A stretch of DNA of 64,000 bases from Planctomycetota bacterium (GTDB lineage: Bacteria > Planctomycetota > UBA1135 > GCA-002686595): positions 43,403 to 107,402 of the forward strand of contig JAJDEW010000002.1 of assembly GCA_029259595.1 (NCBI GenBank), in the 5' to 3' direction. The notes under the pieces are model-generated. The model was not told the origin of the DNA, did not search any database, and saw only the letters and a list, made by a program, of their open reading frames with translations. Made by a program: the position numbers and the translations under genes. Each line of letters opens with the position of its first letter. The stretch's first letter is position 1. Positions 18,699-27,700 of the stretch are shown here, piece by piece.

Positions 18699-19724
18699 AT
18701 GCGCAGGCCCCTGGATCCTATCAACATCTCGTTCATTGTCGGGGTACACCTGGCGGGTCTCGCCGCACTCGTGTACGCGCTGACGCAACCGGTCTCGGGT
18801 TGGTCGATCGCCTTCGGGGTCTTCTGGTACCTGTTCTGTGGACTGGGCATCACGGGGGGCTACCACCGCCTCTTTTCCCACCCCACGTTCAAGACGGTCG
18901 CGCCGGTGCGCGCCGCGCTGCTTCTGGGTGGTGCCGGTTCGGTCCAGAACTCGGCCTACAAGTGGTCGGCGGATCACCGCACGCACCACGCCTACACCGA
19001 TACGCCGGACGATCCCTACAGCATCCTCAAGGGGTTGTGGTGGGCGCACATGGCGTGGATCTTCTACAAGGACAACGGGATCGACGAGCGTCGGGTGAAG
19101 GACCTCGCCAAGGACCCGCTCGTCCGTTTTCAGCATCGCTTCTACGTTCCGCTCGCGATCTTCTCGGCTCTGGTGATCCCCGGCCTCGTAGGGCTCGCCT
19201 GGGGCGATCCGCTCGGCTGTCTCCTGATCGCCGGTCCGCTCCGGCTGACCCTGCAGTGGCACGCGACCTTCACGATCAACTCGTTCGCGCACTGGATCGG
19301 CTCGCGGCCCTACTGCGACACGATCTCCGCCCGGGACAGCGCCTTGATCGCGCTCGTCTCGAACGGCGAGGGCTACCACAACTTCCACCACCGCTTCCCG
19401 AACGACTTCCGCAACGGCGTCCGCTGGTTCCACTGGGATCCGACCAAGTGGTTCGTTGCCGGGCTCGAGAAGGTCGGGCTCGCGTGGGACCTGAGGCGTA
19501 CGCCCGACCGCGCCATTCAGCGCGCGCGCGAGGAACTCACGGCCCGCCAAGCCGCCGATGCCGCGGTCGCGACGAAGGTCGGCAGCGGGGCTGCCACCGC
19601 CAAGGAGTGGACGCGTTTGGCCGCCGACAAGGCCGCCGAGACCAAGGAAGCGATCGCTTCGAAGCTGAAGACCGCCGAGGGCGAGCTCAAGAAGCGCGAA
19701 CGCACCTCGGACGCGCTCGCCTGA
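18699..19724 (+). CDS. Acyl-CoA fatty-acid desaturase with helical C-terminal tail
   Basis: A 341-residue membrane di-iron desaturase of the stearoyl-CoA delta-9 type. It introduces a cis double bond into saturated acyl chains and so adjusts membrane fluidity. Three histidine boxes are intact: HRLFSH (56-61), HRTHH (93-97) and HNFHH (227-231), with a further His in NSFAHW near 198. Hydrophobic pairs at about 9-52 and 150-190 are the membrane segments. Residues 275-341 form an unusual Ala/Lys/Glu-rich helical tail resembling LEA or apolipoprotein-type amphipathic helix; the core enzyme does not need it. The SDR gene begins 4 bases after the stop, so the two are probably co-transcribed. Confidence 0.92.
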   Translation: MRRPLDPINISFIVGVHLAGLAALVYALTQPVSGWSIAFGVFWYLFCGLGITGGYHRLFSHPTFKTVAPVRAALLLGGAGSVQNSAYKWSADHRTHHAYTDTPDDPYSILKGLWWAHMAWIFYKDNGIDERRVKDLAKDPLVRFQHRFYVPLAIFSALVIPGLVGLAWGDPLGCLLIAGPLRLTLQWHATFTINSFAHWIGSRPYCDTISARDSALIALVSNGEGYHNFHHRFPNDFRNGVRWFHWDPTKWFVAGLEKVGLAWDLRRTPDRAIQRAREELTARQAADAAVATKVGSGAATAKEWTRLAADKAAETKEAIASKLKTAEGELKKRERTSDALA

Positions 19725-19728
19725 GCGA

Positions 19729-20460
19729 GTGCGTCAGCGCGTGTTCGGCAGCATCCTGATCACCGGAACGAGTTCCGGCATCGGAGCGGCCCTGGCGCGC
19801 GAATGGCTCGAGCGTGGGCGCAGGGTCCTCGGGCTGAGCCGGCGCGAGCCCGGAGCCTGGGCCGCGAGCGAACGCTTTCGGTTCGTCACCCACGACCTCG
19901 CCGATCACGCTGGCACGGGGCAGGCGTTGAAGCAGCTCATGGCTCCGGGCGAAGAGCTTGCCGTCGCCGTCCTGAACGCGGGGGTCCTCGGTCCCTTCGG
20001 CGACCTGGTCGAGACGCCGCTCGAGCAGATCCGCGACGTTTTCGAGGTCAATGCGCTCGCGAACAAGACGCTCATGGACGCGCTCTTCACGCACGGGCCG
20101 CGCCCCGCCCAGGTCGTGACGATCTCCTCCGGCGCGGCCGTCAACGGCCATCGCGGCTGGGGCGCCTATTCGCTCTCGAAGGCGGCGCTGAACATGCTGA
20201 CGAAGCTCTACGCCGCGGAGTTTCCCCAGACGCACTTCACGGCCTTGGCGCCAGGGCTCGTCGACACCGCCATGCAGGACGTCCTCTGTTCGCTGCCCGC
20301 GGACGAGCGCTACCCTTCGCTCGCAGCGCTCCGCAGCCGTCGGGGTACGGTGGACATGCCCGAGCCGGACGCCGTCGCGGCGCGGCTCGCAGACGTCATC
20401 GAGAGCCTTCCCCGTCGGGTCCCTTCGGGCAGCTTTGCCGACGTGCGCGAGCTGGACTGA
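19729..20460 (+). CDS. Short-chain dehydrogenase/reductase
   Basis: A 243-residue NAD(P)-dependent oxidoreductase of the classical SDR family: TGTSSGIG (12-19) binds the cofactor, NAG (83-85) stabilises the sheet, and Ser133/134 with Tyr147 and Lys151 (YSLSK) form the active site. SRRE after the second strand contains Arg residues that favour NADPH. The start is a GTG 4 bases after the desaturase stop, too close for an independent promoter. With its neighbours it may reduce or oxidise a lipid-derived carbonyl or a hydroxylated intermediate, but the substrate cannot be read from the sequence. Confidence 0.9.
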   Translation: MRQRVFGSILITGTSSGIGAALAREWLERGRRVLGLSRREPGAWAASERFRFVTHDLADHAGTGQALKQLMAPGEELAVAVLNAGVLGPFGDLVETPLEQIRDVFEVNALANKTLMDALFTHGPRPAQVVTISSGAAVNGHRGWGAYSLSKAALNMLTKLYAAEFPQTHFTALAPGLVDTAMQDVLCSLPADERYPSLAALRSRRGTVDMPEPDAVAARLADVIESLPRRVPSGSFADVRELD

Positions 20461-20502
20461 GGCGCCGGCTTTCGTCCGTTCGCGCTCCAGAGATCGCTCG
20501 AA

Positions 20503-20530
20503 TCGGCCGAACGAGTCCATTCGGCCGAAT
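20503..20530. promoter_or_regulatory. Palindrome and direct repeat upstream of the dioxygenase-carrier gene
   Basis: TCGGCCGAA occurs at 20503-20511 and again at 20521-20529, 18 bases apart. The second copy lies inside the perfect 12-base palindrome ATTCGGCCGAAT (20519-20530). This arrangement, 37 bases before the start codon, fits an operator for a dimeric repressor or activator. No regulator gene is adjacent, so this is inference from symmetry alone. Confidence 0.35.
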
Positions 20531-20566
20531 CAGACGGAGCCGCCGCGCGAGGCGCGGGGTCGACAC

Positions 20567-21769
20567 ATGACCGATCGACACACGCACGCACCGGGCCCGT
20601 GGCTGATCCAGGCCGGCCTGGATTCGGATCCCTTCGAGGGCGACGGAGGCGTGCTTGCCACGCTCCTGGCCCGACACGGTGCGCTCCTCATGCGCGGCTT
20701 CGGAGTGCACGGGCCGGCGGAGCTCGAGGCGCGCGTCCGGCGGATCGCTGCCGAGCCGATGCCCTACCTCGACCGCGCGAGTCGTCGATCGACCGTGACG
20801 AGCGCGGTCTCGACGGCGACGGATACGCCGGCGCGCTACGAGATTGCGCTGCACAACGAGAGCTCGTTCACCGCCCGCTTCCCCGCTCGCCTGTTCTTTT
20901 CGTGCGTGCGACCGGCCGAGCGCGGAGGTGCCACGTTGCTCGCCGACGTTCGCCGCGTGTTGGCGCGGCTGGACGACACGCTCGTTCGTCGCTTCGAGGA
21001 CCACGGTGTGCTCTACGTCCGCCATTTCGGCAACGGTCCCGGCATGGACTGGCGCACGGTCTTTCAGGTCGAGGACGAGGCCCAGATGCGCGCGTACGCC
21101 GCGGCCAACGGGATCGAGGCGACGTTCGGGTCCGGCGGCCGACTGCGAACGCGCCAGGTGCGCCCCGCCGTCGCGACCCATCCGGAGACCGGCGAGCGGC
21201 TGTGGTTCAATCATGTTTGGGCCCTGAACACCGCCTCGCTCGAACAGGACCTGCGCGACGCGCTCCCGGCCGAGGTCCCGCACCAGACCGCCTATGGAGA
21301 CGGCACACCGATTCCGGCTGCGGTGCTCGAGGCGATCCGCGCGGCCTACGCGGCGGAGACCGTCCCCGTGCGCTGGGAAGCGGGCGATCTTCTGGTCGTG
21401 GACAACCTTTCGATGGCGCACGGACGCGAGAGCTACGCCGGTGACCGCAGCGTGCTGCTCGCCATGACGGATCCGCTCGGCTGGCCGGCCCTGGGGCACG
21501 AACTTCCCACGACGACGCAGCTCGCCTCCGAGCCGCTGCGAGAGGTCACGCCTGCGACACCCGTCGAAGGCCTGCCGCTCGAGGTCGTGCTCGCGATCGT
21601 CGCGGAGGTGCTCGAGCTGGATGCGGTCGCGCCCGAGGACGACTTCTTCGACCTCGGTGGCGACTCGCTCACGGCCGGACGAGTGATCGCACGGATCCGT
21701 GCCGAGCTGGGCCGCGAGCTCAGCCTCGAGACCTTCTTCGACGCCGAACGCCTGCAAGAACTCTGCTGA
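20567..21769 (+). CDS. SyrP/TauD-like non-haem iron dioxygenase fused to a carrier-protein domain
   Basis: A 400-residue, two-domain protein. Residues 1-310 are an Fe(II)/2-oxoglutarate dioxygenase of the TauD/clavaminate-synthase type. Iron ligands are His96 and Glu98 (LHNESSF) and His285, and Arg287 (MAHGRES) should bind 2-oxoglutarate. The HxE form rather than HxD is typical of SyrP-like hydroxylases that act on amino acids tethered to carrier proteins. Residues 335-400 are a peptidyl/acyl carrier domain with FDLGGDSLTA; Ser367 is the phosphopantetheine attachment site. The protein probably hydroxylates an amino acid or acyl group held on its own carrier arm. No adenylation, condensation or thioesterase gene is in the window. 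ATG 20567 is the first start consistent with the fold. Confidence 0.85.
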   Translation: MTDRHTHAPGPWLIQAGLDSDPFEGDGGVLATLLARHGALLMRGFGVHGPAELEARVRRIAAEPMPYLDRASRRSTVTSAVSTATDTPARYEIALHNESSFTARFPARLFFSCVRPAERGGATLLADVRRVLARLDDTLVRRFEDHGVLYVRHFGNGPGMDWRTVFQVEDEAQMRAYAAANGIEATFGSGGRLRTRQVRPAVATHPETGERLWFNHVWALNTASLEQDLRDALPAEVPHQTAYGDGTPIPAAVLEAIRAAYAAETVPVRWEAGDLLVVDNLSMAHGRESYAGDRSVLLAMTDPLGWPALGHELPTTTQLASEPLREVTPATPVEGLPLEVVLAIVAEVLELDAVAPEDDFFDLGGDSLTAGRVIARIRAELGRELSLETFFDAERLQELC

Positions 21770-21776
21770 TTCGCGC

Positions 21777-24700
21777 TCAGCGACCCAGCTCGAGCTCGAG
21801 CCCGTTCGTCAGGGCGAAGCGCGTCCCGCAGAGCGCTCCGGCGTCCGCGAAGAAGCCCTGCGCGAAGACGCTGATGCCGATCAAGGCGGGCAGGTTCGGC
21901 ACACCGATCGAAACACTCGTCGGGTTGCCCGGTCCGACCCACAGGGGTGCCGGCAAACGGAAGAGTCGGTTCGCGGGCGTGGCCCAATCGACCAAGGTCT
22001 CGCCCGGAGCTCCCACGGCCATGCCGTAGCCGGGGCGCACCGTGCCGCACGGGAAGGCGGGCTCCGGAGCGTAGGAGATGAAGACCGTGGCGCTGGTCGT
22101 TCCAGCGCACTGCGTCCCGAGCGGATTGTCGAGCGCGAGGACGAGCATCCCGCCCAGCCGGGGCAGGCTCGTGGCCACCAGCGTGTCCGGCTCGTTGATT
22201 CCACAGCCATAGGGGCGCGCACTGGCCGCGCCGAAGAGCCGCACGTCGTCGACGTACCCGCGCGAGGGGCGCGAGCCGTCCCCACCGTTGCCGACGCGCA
22301 AGGCGAGTCGCAGGGGAGTGGACGAATCCGAGCTCGGGAACAGCTGGGCGAGGTCGACCTCGATCGTCTCGACCTTCGTCATCGGCAGGCCGTAGCCCTG
22401 CGACGTTCTGTCGAAGACGGAGAACGTGTCGCGATAGTAGATGCAGAACGTGTTCGCGCCGTCCGACACCTCGACGCTCATCCAGTCGTTGAACACCGGG
22501 TCGTCGAGGTCTCCGTCCAGGAGGAAGGCGGCTTCGAAGCGCAGCCGTGTGCTCCCCGTGGGATAGCGGAAGTCCTGGAGGACACCCGCACCTCCGGACG
22601 AAGGGGCGACGAGCCCCGAGGGCGCGCTCGGAGGCAGGGCTGCGACCGAACCCTCGGCCGAAAGCTCGAGCCAGTTGGAGCCTTCGCTGGGGAGCGCCTG
22701 GTCGAACGGAAAACCGTCCGGCAACACGCGCTGGGCCGTTCCGAGCTCGACGACCCATGGGGCACCCGGCGCCGCCCCGGTCGCGGAGTCTTCGAAGCTA
22801 CCGTCGACGATTCCGCTCGGAAGCGTCACGACGAGATCCGTCTGCGTGAGGCTGTCCGTCCCGCCCGGCCCGGCCACCACCAAGGTGACGGAGAAGCTGG
22901 CGGCCGCGATATAGTCGTGCGCGGGATGCTGCATCGAGCTCGTGGCCCCGTCGCCGAAGTCCCAGCTCCAGCTCGTGATCGGTCCCTGCGAGAGGTCCGT
23001 GAACTGCACCGCGAGCGGAGGGCTGCCGCTCGTCACGTCCACCGCAAAGTCCGCCACAGGCGCGGGCGCAAGCGCCGTGACGAGTTCCGTGGCGGTGTCG
23101 GACCCGCCGGCGTTCGTGACGGTCAAGGCAACGGTGTGCGTGCCTTCGGCGAAAGTGTGCGCGGGGTTCTGGAGCGAGCTAGCCGTCCCGTCTCCGAAGT
23201 CCCAGCTCCAGCCCGTGACCTCGCCGGTCGAGAGGTCGCTGAACTGGACCGTGAGCGGGGCACCCCCCGTCGTCACATCCGCCGCGAGGACCGCCACCGG
23301 CGGCTCGGGCAGAACGGAGATGAGGTCGGTGGCCGTGGCCGTGTCGGAGCCCCCGGCGTTCGTGACCGTCAGGGACACCGTGTACGTGCCCGTCGCGTCG
23401 TAGGTGTGGGTCGGAAGCGGAAGCGAACTCACCGCGCCGTCGCCGAAGTCCCAGGCCCAAACCGTGATGTCCCCGGTGGAAAGATCGAAGAACCGGACGG
23501 AGAGCGGCGCCGAACCGGCCACGACATCCGCCGCGAGCGCCGCGGTCGGCGCCTCGGGCAGGACGACGATGAGGTCGGTGGCCGTGGCCGTGTCGGAGCC
23601 GCCGGTGTTGGCGACGGTCAAGGACACGGTGTAGGTGCCCTCCGTGTAGGTGTGGGCCGGGCTCTGGAGCGAGCTCGTGGCGCCATCGCCGAAGTCCCAG
23701 GCCCAACTCGTGACGTCGCCGGTGGAGAGGTCGCTGAACTGGACGGCGAGCGGTGTCGTTCCACTGGTCGTGTCGGCCGCCAAGGCCGCGGTCGGCGCCT
23801 CGGGCAAGACGACGATGAGGTCTGTGGCGGTCGCCGTGTCGGAACCGCCGGTGTTGGCGACGGTCAAGGACACCGTGTACGTGCCCTCAGTGTAGGTGTG
23901 GGCCGGGCTCTGGAGCGAGCTCGTGGCGCCATCGCCGAAGTCCCACGTCCAGCTGGTGACGTCGCCGGTGGAGAGGTCGGTGAACTGGACGGAGAGCGGC
24001 GTCGTGCCGCTGGTCGCATCCGCCGCCAGCGCCGCGGTCGGCGCCTCGGGCAAGACGACGATGAGGTCTGTGGCGGTCGTCGTGTCGGAACCGCCGGTGT
24101 TGGCGACGGTCAAGGACACCGTGTACGTGCCCTCCGTGTAGGTGTGGGCCGGGTTCTGGAGCGTACTCGACGCGCCATCGCCGAAGTCCCAGGTCCAGCT
24201 GGTGACGTCGCCGGTGGAGATGTCGGTGAACTGGACGCTGAGTGGTGTCGTTCCACTGGTCGTGTCGGCCGCCAAGGCCGCGGTCGGCGCTTCGGGCAAG
24301 ACGACGATGAGGTCGGTGGCGGTGGCCGTGTCGGAGCCGCCGGTGTTGGCGGCGGTCAAGGACACGGTGTACGTGCCCTCGGTGTAGGTGTGGGCCGGGC
24401 TCTGGAGCGAGCTCGTGGCGCCATCGCCGAAGTCCCAGGCCCAACTCGTGACGTCGCCGGTGGAGAGGTCGCTGAACTGGACGGCGAGCGGCGTCGTGCC
24501 ACTCGTCGTATCGGCCGCCAGCGCCGCGGTCGGCGCCTCGGGCAAGACGACGATGAGGTCGGTGGCCGTGGCCGTGTCGGAGCCGCCGGTGTTGGCGACG
24601 GTCAACGACACGGTGTAGGTGCCCTCGGTGTAGGTGTGCGCCGGGTTCTGGAGCGTACTCGAAGCGCCATCGCCGAAGTCCCAGGTCCAACTCGTGACGT

Positions 24701-27700
24701 CGCCGGTGGAGATGTCGGTGAACTGGACGCTGAGTGGTGTCGTTCCACTGGTCGTGTCCGCAGCGAGCGCCGCGGTCGGCGCTTCGGGCAAGACGACGAT
24801 GAGGTCGGTGGCCGTGGCCGTGTCGGAGCCGCCGGTATTGGCGACGGTCAAGGACACGGTGAAGGTGCCCTCGGTGTAGGTGTGGGCCGGGCTCTGGAGC
24901 GTGCTCGACGCGCCATCGCCAAAGTCCCAGAGCCAACTCGTGACGTCGCCGGTGGACAGATCGCTGAACTGGACGCTGAGTGGTGTCGTGCCACTGGTCG
25001 TGTCGGCCGCCAAGGCCGCGGTCGGCGCTTCGGGCAACACGACGATGAGATCGGTCGCCGTCTTCGTGTCGGAGCCGCCGGTGTTGGCGACGGTCAACGA
25101 CACGGTGTAGGTGCCCTCGGTGTAGGTGTGCGCCGGGCTCTGGAGCGAGCTCGTGGCGCCATCGCCAAAGTCCCAGGTCCAACTCGTGATGTCACCCGTG
25201 GACGCGTCGCTGAACTGCACGGTCAAGGATCCGTTGCCGCCGGTCGCGCTCGTGCCGAAGCCCGCGACCGGCACGCTCGGCAAGACCACGATCGGTTCGG
25301 TCGCCTGGTACGTGTCGGAACCGCTCGGGTTCGTCACGGTGAGCGTCGGCAGGTACGTGCCCGGAGCGAAGGTGTGGTCGGGATCCTGCAGCGAGCTGGT
25401 GGCGCCGTCGCCGAAGTCCCAGCTCCAGGCCGTGATGTCACCCGTGGAGAGGTCGCTGAACACGACAAGGAGCGGTGCGTTGCCGAAGTCCGGTGCCCGC
25501 GCGAAGTCCGCCACGGGCAGGGCGACGCCGACGTCGATCGGTGTGGGCAGCGCGATCGTGTTCGAGCCGCCGGGATTCGTGACCGTCAGGGTCGGCGTGT
25601 AGAAACCGGCGCCGCTGTAGGTGTGCGCGGGATGCTGGAGCGAGCTGGTGGTGCCGTCGCCAAAATCCCAGCTCCAGGATGTGATCGTGCCGCTCGAGAG
25701 GTCCGTGAAGGCGACGGCGAGGGGAGCGGGGCCGGCCGTGACGTCGAGCGCGAAGTCCGCCACGGGGAGCGCCGGCTCGACCACGATGAAGTCCGCGCTC
25801 ACCCGGGTGTTCGAGCCCGACGCGTTGCCGACGGTGAGCGTGACCGTGTAGGTCCCTTGCGCAGGGTAGGTGTGCGTCGGGTGCTGGAGCGAGCTCGAGC
25901 TGCCGTCACCGAAGTCCCAGGACCAGCTGGTCGGAACGCTGCCGGCGACCGCGGACAGGTCGGTGAAGCCGACGGCGAGCGGCGCCGGCCCGGTCCGCAC
26001 ATCCGCTTCGAAGCGCGGAGCGGGGGCAGGCGCAGCGCCTCCCAAGACCAGGTAGGAGCCCGTGGCGCCGAACTCGCCCGAGTTCGTGCCGCCGTTCCAG
26101 CGGTTGGGAAGGATGTTGAGGTCGCCGTCGACGTAGCCGCTGGCGATCCCGTTCACGCTGCCACTCGTCCCCTCGAGCATGAGCGCCGTGTCTGCTCCGA
26201 AGTTCACCTCGGCAACCAGGCGATCGCTGGCCCGCGGCGTGAAGGGTACGTAGTTCGTGTTCGTGTCGTAGCGCCAGGTCCCGCCCAGGTAGACGACGGC
26301 CACCAGGTGGTCGGCGACGTTCCCAAAGGACGGGGGAGAGCTCGCGAAGCGCGAGGCGACGGTCTCCGCCGTGTACATGATCCAGCCCGTGCCGTTGGCC
26401 GCGTCGGTGCCGTTGATCCCGTCGTCGAACGGGCGCGGGTCGATCGTCTGGCCGGTCGTGACGAGCTTCGCCAGGCTCCACGTGTCCGAGCCAGCCGGGT
26501 TGGTCACGGTCAAGCTCACGGTAAACTCCCCCGACAGCACGTAGGTGTGGCTCGGGTTCGCTTCCGTGGAGCCGGTGCCGTCGCCGAAGTCCCAGGCCCA
26601 GCTCGACACCGGACCGAGCGAGAAGTCCGTAAACGTGATCGGGAGCGGTACGAGCCCGGAGCGCGGTCCGGAGGCTTCGAAGTCCGCGCGGGGCAGCGGC
26701 GGCAGGTCGACCGCGATGTAGTCCGTGCGGCGGAGGGAGTTCAATCCGATCGCGTTTCCGACCAGCATCGTGACGGTGTAGACGCCCGGCGCCGTGTAGA
26801 CGTGGACGGGATCGCGCTCGTTGCTGGTCGTGCCGTCGCCGAAGTTCCAGGTGACGCTCGGGGCGAAGCCGGACGAGAGGTCTTCGAAGGCCACGGTGAG
26901 CGGCACGGTTCCCTGCGTCACGGAGGCCGTGAAGCCGGCGCTGGGGCGAACCGCCGGATGCACGACGATCGTCTCGCCCAGAGCGACCGTCGCCGGGCCC
27001 TTCGGGCCGTTCACGTCGAGCGTCGGAACGAACGAGCCCGGCGTCGTGTACGTGTGTGTCGGGTCCGCTTCGTTCGACGTGGTACCGTCGCCGAAATCCC
27101 AGCTCCAGCTCGTCACGCCGCCCAGCGACGTATCCGTGAAGGCAACCGTCAAGGGGGCCAGTCCGACCGTGTTACCGACCTGGAAGCGCGCGATCGAGAC
27201 GTTCGGTTCCCCGACGGTGATGACGCTGGCGTACGTGCGTGCATCCTTGACCTCGGCCGGCCCCAAGGCCGTGACCGTGACGTCATAGGTGCCGGGATCG
27301 ATGTAGGTGTGCTGCGGATCCGACTCCGTGGAGGACGAGCCGTCGCCGAAGTCCCAGTGCCAGCCCGTGACCGTCCCGGTCGAGGCGTTCGTGAACTGGA
27401 CCGTGTGCGGCGAGCTCCCGTCGCGCGGGGCGGCCGAGGCGGCGGCGATCGGCGGTTCGATCGTCCCGTCGTTCAGCATCAACAGGTAGATCGCGCCCGA
27501 GTCGTCGAAGCGCGCACCGACCGCGAGGTCGTCGATGCCGTCCCCGTTCCAGTCGCCGATCGGCGCCAGCGAGATGCCGAACTCTTGGTGCGACTTGATG
27601 TCCCGGTTCAAGTTGCCGGAGCGTCGGCTGAGCCTACGGTGGTCGAGCACCGACCCGTCCGGGTTCATGAGCAGGATGAAGACCGCACCGGAGTTTTCGG

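Noticed and set aside
23520..25230. CRISPR-like regular spacing
   Set aside because: The 246-base period is coding, in frame, with no short repeat/unique spacer structure and no cas genes.
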